From contig JTDE01000249.1 of the NCBI GenBank assembly GCA_014338405.1, forward strand, positions 1 through 64,000: a stretch of DNA of 64,000 nucleotides, written 5' to 3'. Of this stretch, positions 1 to 11,694 are shown in pieces (position 1 is the first letter of the stretch; every line of letters starts with the position of its first letter). The translations under genes and the position numbers were made by a program. The DNA is from Paragonimus skrjabini miyazakii (taxonomy: Eukaryota > Platyhelminthes > Trematoda > Plagiorchiida > Troglotrematidae). Below the pieces are notes generated by a model that searched no databases, had not been told where the DNA came from, and worked only from the letters and a program-made list of their open reading frames with translations.

Positions 1-3000
1 GAAAGTAGCTCGTCGGGCAAAAGCACGACATCGATTATCCTTCATAAAACTGCGTTGCCCAGCAGTTTACGTCTAATGCTAAGCTACGACCACAAGAAAT
101 ATTAAGCGGGTACTTTAAATATATCGAACACATATACGAAGCATTTTGATCAAAAGACAGAGAAAAGATAGCACCACTCCAATTCAAGACATTCAGGTGG
201 GGTCTCGGCTGCATACATGCAGTCCGTCGCCTGTTTTGAATCAATTGTCTGACCCTGTTTATAAGAAGCAACATTTGATTGTGACCGATGGAACCATAGA
301 TTTTGTTTACATTTTTTCTAGCAACACACGAAGGGGTAATATAATCAAACTGCTTGATTCGATTATGGTTTCTGAGTACTGTTGAATTGATTTTTATTGG
401 TTTGATGAGACATGATAATCGATAAACAAACCAATGTTAGTATCGAAGTAGTGACTGGAGTATTCTGTATGTGTATAGGTGAAGTTTTGATGAATGATTT
501 GCTAATTTATCTGCCCGATTGGACACAGCCTTTCCCACTGAGACGTTTAACCAAAGTTCTAACTAGCCATACAATTGCTGGGAAATAAGTAAACATGTAC
601 TTTATGATCGTGAGTAAGTAATTTGCTTAAAACTTTTGCGGTTGTTTGCATATTCTAGCACATTACTAAGTGGCATGTTGCACTTACACTGTAAACAATA
701 GAGATTGCATTACGAACACTTCCGATCCCGCTCGGCGGCACCTGGACATTCCCGAAAAAGTATACCAAAAACAAATATCAACCGATTTTTTCTACGTTGA
801 TCACATCATTAATAAATAGTTAAATACAAAATGCCACTCAACATGTGCGATTTCTTCAAAGATACACCAGCTGCTCTCTCGTTACACAAAACAGTCAAAC
901 AGTTGTCACCCGATTCACTTACATCTGTACAGAGGGTAATTACAGGCCTGCTCCCTATGGCGAACCCATACTTTTAAGTGTCCCTCTCCTAATCTTACGG
1001 TAGCCACATTTCCACTTCACAACCCACACAAAAGAAAGATTACCTTGACATTTTCCATCAGGGTTGCTAACCTGTTCCGTGTTCCTTCACTTAGCCGTCA
1101 GTTTTGTAAAACGTGAATGTTACAATCTAAATTCGGGCTGTCTGGAACTATTTATGGCCAAATATGTGATAGCTGATGAAGACATATAAGCATACTGCTG
1201 GTTTACCAGGATTGCACTTCATGACAAATCTACTAACAACTCACTTCAGTCTGAGTAAACACGCTCGGAGTAGCGATCTACTTAAAATTTTGAGTCATCA
1301 GCACCTTAATTTAACGTTACTAGGGTCCTGTCATTCATTTCACCTCGCGTCACCTTTTCGCAAATAATGCCATAGTTATAAGACTGCTTGTTTTTAAACA
1401 TGTAAATACCAAACATTTATTTGATTAAAGAAGAAACAGAAAATAGGATGTTACCGAAGTTCTGACATTCGTAGTGAACAGAAAACACAACGTTCTATTC
1501 GATGCACAAACAATGACTCGGACCTACAAGAGGTTTTGCAAACATACAGCAAGACTATACCAGTATCGGGTATGGACACCTACCTTATTATGGTAGCTGA
1601 AATTACTTTTGTTTAAAGGTAAAATTTAGTTGGTCCTAAACGTTCTCTCATAGCGAACACCTTAGGGGAAATTTACTGCATATGAAAGTCAATTAAATCG
1701 TGTGAAATAAGTTTCAGTGAAATCGAGTGCATGAGAATCATGGCCATGAGTCCAGTTATCCGCTCTTGTACTTGACAATAATTGACAAATTTAATGATTC
1801 TAACCTGTGCTGACGCACATCTTGCAGGTGCAATTTTGACCTGAGTAGATGTCACGGATACTAGTCGAAGAAGCTTTGACAAATCGAGTGAGAAACTGTC
1901 AGATGTTGTCTACACTCATTTGACGAGAAAAAATATCCTATAAACTTGTGCATATAAGTAGAGGAATAAACAAAATCACAAGTACACCTCAGTGACAAAA
2001 TCATGAGGGGCAGAAACGACAAGGTTTACCATTCTTTATGTGAACAGTGCAACTGTATGAAATAGTGTGGACTGACTTTTTGAAACACACCGGCTAAATC
2101 ACCATTATTTCCGGACTATATCAGGCCAACCGAAAAGTATAAGTTGCTCGTTTTTTTCCTAACTGACAGAAGTTCAGAGATTTAAATAGATACGAACCAC
2201 CGTCGATTGATGACTTCATATTCAGAGAGGAATTTCAACTGACCAACGTCGTAAGCGAGCGTTAGATTAGAGATTCATTTTTATTACATTAGTGTATATC
2301 ATTGTCTGGACCGGAATTCGCACTCTGACTCTCATGTTTGTAAGACTAGCCTATTAATCAGCACATCAATATGTCCACACTAGGAGTGGTTGATCAGTCC
2401 TATCTAAACGCTTAATTGCAACGTTGTATAAATAACGTTCAGAACACCCTATCATTCCGATGCCTAATTGCGAATCTGCCTGACCAGAATTTCTCATTTA
2501 AAGTGAACAACTGAATCCAATAAATCTTGTGAAAAATGTTTTGACTTTGTACAGTTTGATATTTTTCACCATCCTGTCAACGGGGCGAGCGCTAGTACCA
2601 TATAACGAACATATCCATTAATAAAATCATCCTACCAGAACGGCTGTATTTTTCAAGATGATAACAGTTTGCCCTTTCATACAACTCACTAGATCAGAAT
2701 CCCGTATACTAAAAACTTCCCAGTAACACACAGTTGAAGGTGTCTTTAAACATATGAACGCATATTGAGCACAAAAGCATCGCACAGACAACCAGAAGGC
2801 TACTAGTAATAGCCTGTGGACTAGTCTACAGTAAACATGAGCTCAATAGCGAGGAGTAAGCGAGAATGAAATGATTCCTGTTTAGAGTAAACGTGCCTTG
2901 GTTAGTTGTCTGTTCCTTGTCTAACCAGGATATATTTTCCAGTCAGACGGAGAGGTGAACACTGTCTAGTAAAACAAACACACTATACAGTAGTGAACAC

Positions 3001-4100
3001 CCAATGCATAGACAGCAGGAGCCAGATGCATTTGCGTAACAGAACAGCAGCTATACCAGTTTCCTGCCAAGTTGGAACTGACGTACAAATATTGGTAGCC
3101 CCTGTTCATTCTTTACTCAATCGTATGTTGTTACAGTCTAACGGTTTGATATTTTTGTTCAGATGAACCAAAGTGGTAGAAATAAGGTGAACAAAGGTTT
3201 AAACGTAACCAGAGGAGGATGAAATGGAATCTTTTATTCAACTCTATTTTAAAAATCACGCAGGCTAGTTGCATCGTCTCGAACATTTTGAAGGCGAAGA
3301 ATGTGCTGCCGGCAGAACCAGAATTTCAAAGCATAATTAAATGAAAACAGAACGTAGATTTTTACTCTGTTGACAACTGGGAAGTTTATGATTAATCCCG
3401 AAACTGCTCAGCAATTCAAGGGTCGGACAATGTTCAATTTTAAAGCAAATTTTGAACATGATTTGCTGTTGTTTTTGTTTATTTTTGCTTATCTTAGTTG
3501 GTCGTATACTGTTGAGAGTTCCTTGAAGGATGAGGAAAGGCAGTGTTTTACAGACATGTAGGTAGACAAACGTTATGTAAGTGATTATGCGAAAAATTCA
3601 GTCGAGATCCTAAACGTTGATCAGAATGCTTTGCAGGCTGTACTACAGGTGCACAGTTTCAACAATCAGATCTTCCGACTATAGTCAGTGCTGAGTAAAA
3701 ATCTCTTTGTACAACTTTTTTCTCATCAAACTTCAGAGCTCAACTTCGTTGTGATTACTGCTTCTTGACAGAATCTCTCAGTTTCTGTGAGGTCGTTTCA
3801 CATATAGATATGAAAGAAAACCTATCCTAATCGGATAAAAAGCATTGGGACATAATTATTAAAATAAGTACGTTGATCACAATAGATTATAAGAAAGTTA
3901 CGTACGCAAACTGAATCCGTAAATTCACCTTCTTTTGTTAGAATAAAATCCTCATTGATTCGTCACCCAAAATATAGATACGTTACAGCGAAGTTGACTG
4001 ATGTAGGTTTGTAAGCAAATGATAGTTGATCAGTCCTCTCATTCGGCTGAGATATTTCAAAATAGACACTCAACTCAAAAGAGAATGTGTTTCAATTTTC
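1..4100. other. No recognisable gene or repeat
   Basis: Only short open frames of 60-90 codons occur, on both strands and mutually overlapping. None has a motif I recognise. One at 3370-3561 (+) contains a hydrophobic stretch of about 17 residues but has no other support. Confidence 0.5.
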
Positions 4101-4109
4101 ACACGTGGA

Positions 4110-4255
4110 AACACATCATGTCTAATTTGAATTGAGTGGCGTATTGGTTGACATTGTTCAAATCCCCGCCTTGGCGAGGACAGGCACTACTGGTGAGTTT
4201 AAACGAAAGCAAAACTCGAGTCTAACTCTTCTAGTGGAAATATAGGCTGATCGTG
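4110..4255 (+). mobile_element. Decayed hammerhead SINE copy (HH-SINE 1)
   Basis: The stretch resembles the better copies at 13.8 and 44.4 kb: a head like 'GTCTAATTTGAA', a tRNA-like A-box remnant, a B-box-like 'TTCAAATCC', then GGCACTACTGGTGAG and CTCGAGTCTAA from the ribozyme region. Part of the tRNA-like region is deleted. In the ribozyme core A6 is G and the GAAA element is disrupted, so self-cleavage is not expected. Confidence 0.6.
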
Positions 4256-4259
4256 AAAT

Positions 4260-6335
4260 ATGAGAAAATATTAAAATTGCGATTAACTGTCAGTGATATA
4301 CGTTACATCAAGAAAACCCAATTGAGAGAATATTCTTGATCAGTTCGTCAATATTTGCCTCAAAAAATGTGAATTCCGTCACTTTTCTGATTCCAATAAA
4401 ATGTGATTGGAGTCTTCTGCATTAACCAGGACAATCTGACGTAACAGCTCGACAGATTTTAACCGAAGGCAGTGTCAGGTTCTTTTCAGACTAATGTGAA
4501 AGACAGTTATCTTTCTAACGAGCTGGTTTGACGACGGTGTTGAAAAAAATTGCAGGCAAATTATTTACCAGAAACAGTTTTCTTTCAAATAGAGCATAAA
4601 TTTGAATATTTTCCCACTACGAAGGCAGTGAGAACAAGGATCCATCATCTGGTAAACTGACAGAAGATAGACCCGTTCAACTTCCAGTTTAATGGAAATG
4701 ACCTTTAAAGTTGGTAGCAAAAACAGCTTGTCTAAGCAGATAACAGGTCTGACAAGTTGGTCGATCGGTCGACTTTTTATCCGTTTGGGCCGGATTTTCC
4801 AGATTTCCGGATTTTCCTAATGAGCACAGTCTTCGCAACCTCACATATGCAACCTAGTATTTCAGACTTACGTATTAGAGCAGCATTTTTTAAAAGCTTA
4901 GTTCATTTTGTTTACTTGATCTAAGAAACAGGTGTAAAATCTGTTGAATGTGTTCAAACACACACAAAATGGCAATTTGCCGACAGTACGGAATCGACGG
5001 TTTATTCGTTGTTGTTTCGAATTACTCCCGTCATTTGCTTTCTTAGCAAAGACTCATCTTCGCGCAGTAAGACCATAGAAATGGGTTGCTTCTCTTTACT
5101 TTTCTACATATTTTTATTGTGATGTTTACATTTTGTGATTCGCAATCCATCCTAAACGATGATATTTGTGTTCTTCGTTGATGGAAATTGACCTTATTTT
5201 TCGATTATGTCTTTAGTATGAATTCTATCCGAAATTTCTAGATCAACTGCATTTTTCAGTTCCTCACATTTCATGCAAACTGAAACCATCTTGTTGGTCG
5301 TTCACATTTACTGTTTGCAACATGAGAAAATAGACTGCACAGGAGCCAACTGATCTCCTTGACCTTTCGGGTATCATTCGTACGCTAAAATGAATATGCA
5401 CACTCGAAAAACGTTTTTTTCTCTTGGTGTGACCAGATTATACCTATCTCAGTTGGGTTGACCGCTTTCGTTTGATTCCACAATGTTCGTTCATTCACCC
5501 CTGGATTTTCCGTCCATTTAAGCAACATCCAAATCTAGAAATATTTAGGCTTCTTAGGTGATATGCATTCATGATGCATGATGATCTTCACAATAAATTT
5601 GATTTGTGGGTCACGTGTGTTCATGTTTGTCTTCCGAAAGCAATATATGGCAATAGGTCCCATTGTTTCAGCTTTACGACTCTACGCATCAATAATGAAT
5701 AGCTGTCAGGTGACTTCCTACTGTAATAACGTGCGAATATCAATTAAATATGGTAAACGAAAATGAGGGAATGTATTGTAACAGAATCATCTGTAAAGTG
5801 TATATATGTCGGAAGAGAACGTGACAAGAGTAGTCGGATTACTGTTTCATACGTATTGATAGCAAAAAAAAGCCAAATGGTGAAGGTAAATCAACTATAA
5901 TCGCACGATGTTTGTATCGTGTAAGACATGTAGAACCAATGAACATTGATTAAGTGAGCACGATTGAGTGGCGCGAGTGTTTCATTAATGCAGACGGCAT
6001 GTGTGTTGGCTACACGTGTTGGCTACACTTGATTTATAATCCAAGCAAAATGAAATAAGGTGTGTTTGCCAGTTTAACGCCGATTCGTTATTACATTATA
6101 CAGTTCAGTGAACTTACTTGTAAGGTGGTTAACTGAGCAGAACACTATACTCTGTTATCTTCAATTTAGACATTAAGGAAAACGCGGAAATTGATGATAC
6201 TTACTCATCATTTACACCGATGCACAGACTTTTAACAATAATAGACATTATAGTCGGCTTACTTTGAAACGAGTCAACGGAGTCACGCTACTCTCGTCGT
6301 AATATACATCATCCTTCGACTCGGTAGTTAAATTT
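4260..6335. other. No recognisable gene
   Basis: No supported coding region. A small imperfect tandem of GGATTTTCC lies near 4793-4817, and a 13-bp duplication (GTGTTGGCTACAC) near 6002-6030. The longest frame is 62 codons at 5578-5766 (+) and is not recognised. Confidence 0.5.
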
Positions 6336-6342
6336 TAGTCGT

Positions 6343-6361
6343 CCAGCTTTCGTAAAGCTGG
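6343..6361 (+). other. Perfect 8-bp hairpin
   Basis: CCAGCTTT, loop CGT, AAAGCTGG. Its flanks (AATTTT before, GGCATAA after) resemble those of the hairpin at about 8500-8520, so the two may be diverged copies of one repeat. Confidence 0.5.
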
Positions 6362-6369
6362 CATAATGA

Positions 6370-8490
6370 CCACTGCTCAAATAATTGTACACTGGACATG
6401 ATCGAATTGTCGTGTTAAACATACGAACAAAAAAGTCCGCGGAGAAACCAGTGTGATCGGTCAGTTAAATGACCTAGAAATGCCGATCACATAGAAATCT
6501 TATGTTGTCAACTTCTTTGGGTGTAATTGAGGAAAACAAGCATCACTGGTGTGTCATTGCAGCAAAATGTTTGGCTGTGATGTTTCTGTCAGATATTGTG
6601 TAAGATCATTCAAGCTGTAATCTACGATATCTATACAAAAGGATGGGAATTGAAATTTAAATTTCGGTGTGGATGTGGACATACATCACTGGTGGGTACC
6701 GACATGAACTTAGTTCAAACGTATTGCATCTATTGAATTGGCAAACAAAACATTTGCATTAAAGTTGTAGCCTCAGTCTCGTCTAGTAGGGATGTCTCGG
6801 CTGGATTAACTTCGGGTGAACAGCAAGCATCTGTTAGAAGCTTAACAAGCGAGCTCAACTTTGTCCACAAACCAGTTCACCCACCCACATACTTCCACTC
6901 ATTAACCGCAACCAACAAGTTAATAAATCATTAGTTGTGACCGATTATTTTGTAGATATAATTAATTGGTTCAGAACGCACTGCCCCACTCCAGTGAAAT
7001 GACTGACTCGATGGATACATTCAAACTTTACTCAGGAGTCAATTGACGGTACATTTCATTAGATCACTTCCAGCGAATGCTCCCACAAGCTACTCGATGC
7101 GTCTATCTGCATATGTCTACCAGTTTCATTGTATGCTTATTTTGTCTGCGTGTGTTTTATCCGCATCACTAAAATGATGATTTTATTTTGTTTTACTCTT
7201 CTCTTCTGATAAGTCAGCGTTTTCTTCCTCATCTAGAAATGTTCTTTTAAGTGTGAGAAAACTTTGCTCAAAGCATTGAATTTGTTGAAAACGTTTACTC
7301 TCCGATGGGTGCGCCTACAGGAACGTATAAGGTCTACTCACTCCCGTTAGACAACTAAATATGAATCGTTCTATATTATTATTGTTAGTACTAACACTCA
7401 AGAAAACCAACCAATAAAACTAAACAACTAAGTAATTAAATGTTGGCAGGAAGTGATGGCTGTCCTGAGGTTACCTACATTGGTTAGAGCAGACGCTTTA
7501 CTACGTTGACTTAATGTTATACAGGGCATGATTTCAAGGGCACACATTGTAGATCGCTCGTAGGTTATCATCCTGGTGGGTTGGTATCTAAGTCATTTTC
7601 AGAAAATCCAGTATTTCTATTACACCTTTACTTGCACAAATTTTACAAGGTGCTCATTCGTTTGTTTTTTAATTTTTTCTGAAACTACGTAGAACAAAAA
7701 ATTGATTCGGTTTCATAAAAATCGTGTACACAGTTGAAAATTGAAATTATTCTGTTGAGCGCCACCATATCGGATTGCGGCCAAAACGGACGCGCAGAAA
7801 TACACTTTTGTACAATGTTACAGAAATTCATTTAAACAAAGTTTGTCTTTTCCAGACAATTCACTGTAATTAATCAATTGTCACAAATGGTCTGCGCTTC
7901 AACAGTTCACACCGACATCACAAACCTTTTCAAATCCGATTATATGAGAAGTTTGAAATGATTGATTTGATCCATAACATAATTGTTGAGGTTGTTCCCG
8001 CCGATGACTGAATACAAGCAGTTAAAATTTAAAGAACACCCCCGTCCGCAGCATTTTAATTTCCAGACAGAACTCAGTTTCTCAAAATATTTAAGAACGC
8101 AGTCTTTGAGTTTGTTATTATCACGATTTCCTTCGTGTTATACTTCAACTAATAAGTGGTATTGCACTTATCGAAAGTGCCGCAAACAGGTCACTAAACG
8201 AGTAAAGGTATTTGAGTGAATCGTTTACTTTATCTTTGAAAGTAAGTGACATAAGTTCGATGTAGTGCCTAGTGGAGACAGCTGACTGGAGACTGAATCT
8301 TGACCTACAGACTATTCAGTATACCAGATTACGTGAAGACAGATATCTACCTAGTATGGATTGAACTTCAAGTACCGTCGATCAGAGCCTCACAATCGCA
8401 TAAATTCCTTGACTGAAGCTATTTGAAAGGAAGTACTAGATTGAAACTTAGCTGTTGTTCGAACTAGTCGTTAGCCACAGCCAATTTTTG
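6370..8490. other. No recognisable gene
   Basis: Only short unrecognised frames, for example 7983-8219 (+, 78 codons). No repeat or RNA gene seen. Confidence 0.5.
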
Positions 8491-8500
8491 ATCTCCGACC

Positions 8501-8595
8501 AAGCTTTCGCAAGGCTGGTAAACTCCCGTCAGAGGCAAGTGAATTATCACTTGCCCTGTCATATTCGCTCACCAGCGAATTGCCCGGTATGACAG
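8501..8595 (+). other. Cluster of three hairpins
   Basis: Three adjacent self-complementary units. The first is an imperfect stem at about 8499-8520. The second is a perfect 9-bp stem, 8534-8542 with 8547-8555, loop ATTA. The third is a two-tier hairpin: outer CTGTCATA 8556-8563 with TATGACAG 8588-8595, inner TTCGCT 8564-8569 with AGCGAA 8574-8579, loop CACC. The cluster runs into the SINE copy that follows, so it may be an altered 5' part of that repeat. Confidence 0.55.
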
Positions 8596-8790
8596 TAGTC
8601 ATGCAGTGTTCAACAAGGTCGTCTCACAGAATTGTGCCCGCGGTTCGAACCCTCGCCGTGACAAACATGATAGTTCTTAACGAGTTCTAACAAAAGTTAA
8701 ACTTACAGTTATTGTTTCTTTCAAACAAGAGGTGGTTGGACAGCCTACGACGAGTCTGACAAATCTGCGATCAATTCACATCAGCTAAAA
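8585..8790 (+). mobile_element. Decayed hammerhead SINE copy with intact B box (HH-SINE 2)
   Basis: Aligns by eye to the family from the A-box region (TCATGCAGTGTTCAAC) through a perfect B box, GGTTCGAACCC at 8642-8652, into the ribozyme region (TTAACGAGTTCTAAC) and the tail (CTGCGATCAATT near 8768). The core CUGA is TTAA and the GAAA element is changed, so the ribozyme is dead. This is the copy whose B box is closest to a real tRNA, which supports a tRNA origin for the family. Confidence 0.65.
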
Positions 8791-8794
8791 TTTT

Positions 8795-9345
8795 ATCAAC
8801 ACCTACTATTAGTCTTCCTGACAATAAATATTGAACGTTTAAATTTTCCAAATTTAAGATTTCTACTGCACGTGTTCGACTATAAGCAAACATTTGCGAT
8901 GAGTACTCTTTCATACTGAAATACCTTATTCCACGTTGTAGTCAAATTTGATTCGGTTAAAAGTTTTTCAACGTGAGAAACAACCCGTGGTACAAATTAG
9001 TTGACAGTTTCTTAAAGCACAAACGTGTGCGTGTCATAGGGATATGTCCATGTCGGCTTGCCCGAACGATGGTCATTCTTATCAGATCTTCTGCTTATCA
9101 CATCAGTTCAAATTGTCAATAGACCACTCAGTCTAAAAAATTTCTCGTCTGTCGCTGAAAAAGAATAGGAGGCAATAACGGTTTACCCATTCGAAGTCTA
9201 TGAGATCAGCGATCGTGCGCACCCAATCAATAGTTTCGTACCCTATCACTAAATTGAGCACACTCTATTAGAAGGAATGTAAACCTAATCAAACTTCCTT
9301 GAACTCCTAATATTCCGACTTCCTGATGAATAGTCACGGCTTCAA
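8795..9345. other. No recognisable feature
   Basis: No supported gene or repeat seen. Confidence 0.5.
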
Positions 9346-9346
9346 T

Positions 9347-9660
9347 TGATTTTAGGTTGAACACCGCTCACATTTGATCGCAGTCTCCGCATTCAAATGA
9401 TCATTACTCACAAGCGGAAGTGGTCGAGCATTCAGATAAACGAATTCGGCCGTGCCCAATGTTAGGCCATTGGCGCGGTGACCAACACGGTTGTTTCACG
9501 AAAGTGTAGGTGGAGTTTAAATCCCGATCGTTGCAGGGATATACACTACTGATGAGTTTTAACAAGAGCGAAATTGGAGTCTAGTGTTTCTTTTGAAAGA
9601 GGCCCACCAGAGAGTCTATCTGAATGCGAAAGCTGCGATCAACTGTGAGTTATGTTTAGC
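9347..9660 (+). mobile_element. tRNA-derived SINE with hammerhead ribozyme (HH-SINE 3)
   Basis: A near full-length member. The 5' end (GGTTGAACACCGCTCACA... to about 9385) is roughly the reverse complement of the 3' tail of the family, giving terminal inverted repeats. After it come GATCATTACTCACAAGCG, a tRNA-like A box (TTGGCGCGGTG near 9469), a degenerate B box (AGTTTAAATCCC near 9513-9524), a hammerhead, then the family tail (TGCGAAAGCTGCGATCAACT). It has no coding capacity; the 78-codon frame across it is incidental. Structure follows ribozyme-bearing tRNA-derived SINEs such as the schistosome Sm-alpha repeats, but the sequence itself looks different from what I know of that family. Confidence 0.75.
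9543..9587 (+). ncRNA. Type I hammerhead ribozyme, intact core
   Basis: Stem I ACACTA (9543-9548) pairs with TAGTGT (9582-9587). Core CTGATGA is 9549-9555. Stem II is GTTTT/AGAGC with an AACA loop (9556-9569), using two G-U pairs. GAA is 9570-9572, A15.1 is 9573, U16.1 is 9580, and the cleavage-site C17 is 9581. Stem III is only about 3 bp with a 2-nt loop, the minimal form known from some retroelement hammerheads. Compared with the copy at 44.5 kb, the outer pair of stem I has changed from G-C to A-T with pairing kept. Confidence 0.8.
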
Positions 9661-9669
9661 TCAAAGTCT

Positions 9670-10915
9670 CCAATTCCGATTAGTCTCTATGTATTCAGTC
9701 AGAAAATCGTCTACCGTTGTTCAGACAAAGCCGAAACAAACAGAATACTGCAGTCGGTTTACTTTATGTTCAGTAAACAAGTCATGGGCAACTGTAACTC
9801 ATGCAGTTGATTCATGTTAACCATACGGTACAAATGTTTCTGATTACATGGGCGGTTTTTGACATCTTTTTTCTCGTCAGAAATTATCACGCTTTCTGAA
9901 TTCAAGTTTGTATTAATGCGTCTGAAACAATGTACTCAACAGTTTTAGTCGGTAAGTGATGTTAATTCTTTAATTCACACACCTCTGACATTCAAATTTC
10001 TTGGGTTAGCTGCCCATGTACTCTAGAAATCATAAATTACTCTAACAAATGTTTGAATTAAGCACTAAATGAAAGCGTTATCATGCACCGGTAATAATGT
10101 TACTTGTATTTATCATGATGATATTAGGAAATTTATTGGATTGTTCAAGGTCATTCATAGGTGCATAAAGGTAAGCTTAATAATCCAGTGATATTGTGTT
10201 CTACAAAAATACACACAGGAGACAAACATCGTTTCTCCTCATATAAAAACAATGTATCAAGAAATGTGCGCGAATCGAACCGTAGTACAATTAATGTAGC
10301 GACAAGTATGTGGGTCTGAAGATCAAAACATTTTACAATTACAAATGGCCACCGTCATCTTAATTCACATACTGGTGTTTAGAAAAGGTTACCACTGAAT
10401 AAAATACGATTTACAAAGAACTACCACTGTAGGGATTACAGGTTTTTACTTCTGCGAAACATTGAAAATATTGCTAAATCAAGCGAGATATTTGCTAGGG
10501 AAAAGTGGATGTTTCAACGTCAGCAAACCGCATGTGGATAAACAATATCATAGCTTACGTGTGAGGTATGTCAAAGTGTACATTGCTAGTCCCGGATAAT
10601 TGTACAAAAGCTGTAATTATGTTTTCCGGTTATCATTTCATGTTATATGTGTTCCAAATTTCACTTTCAGGTTTATCTAATTAAATTTTCTGCAGGGGAG
10701 GCTAAATTTCCGGTGGAAGTGTGATTGCCAATCATTTAAGGTTTTACTGCCAGTTACTTTACAAATGCACTTGGAACCTTTGAATATTTATCTTGAGTGC
10801 GGTAGTAAGAGCCGTCTGAGTCAACTAAACTCAAAGATACCCGTTCACGCACCCATCGGTTATCAATGAGTAGTCTGACACAGTAAGTGAATAGGATGAG
10901 ATTCAACTCTGAAAA
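9670..10915. other. No recognisable gene
   Basis: AT-rich sequence without a supported open frame or repeat. Confidence 0.5.
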
Positions 10916-10920
10916 ATCAG

Positions 10921-11000
10921 GGCTTTGGCTAGATTCGAACCGACGACAAAAACATCATGCCGAAACTCTGCAAATATTCTATCATTTGTGCTACAAAGCC
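10921..11000 (-). pseudogene. tRNA-like repeat (family 2), inverted copy
   Basis: Read on the minus strand it begins GGCTTTGTAGCAC and ends with a B box GGTTCGAATCT and AGCCAAAGCC, so the acceptor halves pair. It aligns along its length to 11577-11657. The anticodon arm is not canonical. Together with the next copy it forms an inverted pair. Most likely the tRNA-derived part of a short repeat and not a working tRNA. Confidence 0.6.
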
Positions 11001-11059
11001 ACGTCAGGAGCTTGAAAATGTCATATATAGAATTTGTTTCTACGATCAGTAGTGATTTT

Positions 11060-11290
11060 GGTTGATTCCGGCGTGAACTGTTTTAAAACTCCTGATACGT
11101 CAGTCGATTCTCTGAATAGCTTGGTGGTTTTCATAGGAGACAGAGGGACGGGTTGGTAGTAGAGTCTAAATTTGATATTTTGGAGCTCCTGATGTGGCTT
11201 CATCGTTTGCCGCGTTTGGGCATGCTGTGTCTGTCGTTGGTTCGAATCCAGCCAAGTCCCTGTTTTCAGACAATCGTGTCTCATCTAAAA
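11060..11290 (+). repeat. tRNA-like repeat (family 2), direct copy A
   Basis: About 230 bp similar to 11440-11690: GGCGTGAACTG near 11072, then a spacer ending in GGAGCTCCTGATGTGGCTTC, then GTTTGCCGCGTTTGGGCATG and a perfect B box GGTTCGAATCC at 11239-11249. The D-arm segment (A box) is missing, so this copy could not be a tRNA gene. Confidence 0.6.
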
Positions 11291-11439
11291 CTTAAAAGTT
11301 ATCTGGTTCCTAATGAGTTGACCACTTGACGTAAGCGATCGAACAGTTCTCCACTAAGATAAGATTTAAAAAGCGCTGTCATAAGTTGTTTGGCAAACTG
11401 CTTATCAGTAATTCAATGTTAATGTTCATCGGTGGGGTT

Positions 11440-11690
11440 GGTAGACTCCAGCGTGAACTGATCGAGAAATTCCTGCTTGGGCAGTCAATCGGGTGGATCA
11501 TTTGGTGGATTCCATATGACACAGTTGGTTGGGTAGGTAACTAGGTCCAAATGTGAAATTTCTGAACTTCCGGCGTGGCTTCGTAGCTCAGCTGGTAGAG
11601 CGCTTGCCGCGTTTGGGCATGGTGTTTCTGTCACTGGTTTGAATCCAGCCGAAGTCCAGATGTTTCGCAAATGCATGTCCTCTAAATAAT
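11440..11690 (+). repeat. tRNA-like repeat (family 2), direct copy B
   Basis: Second direct copy, roughly 375 bp downstream of copy A. It has the same order: AGCGTGAACTG near 11449, a spacer, CTTCCGGCGTGGCTTCG, then the complete tRNA-like part described in the next entry. Confidence 0.6.
11577..11657 (+). pseudogene. Complete tRNA-like fold, probably not a functional tRNA
   Basis: GGCTTCG (5') pairs with CGAAGTC near the 3' end. The D arm GCTC/GAGC surrounds AGCTGGTA. A box is TAGCTCAGCTGG (11584-11595) and B box GGTTTGAATCC (11636-11646), both near consensus. The T stem is CTGG/CCAG. The anticodon stem can only be TGCC/GGCA with loop GCGTTTG. That places C where a tRNA has U33 and T where it has a purine at 37. 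The region between anticodon arm and T arm is long. I therefore read it as a tRNA-derived repeat, although Pol III transcription is plausible. Confidence 0.55.
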
Positions 11691-11694
11691 CAGG

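Noticed and set aside
11577..11657. Functional tRNA gene
   Set aside because: C33 instead of U33, T at position 37, a 4-bp anticodon stem and an overlong variable region, with several decayed copies nearby.
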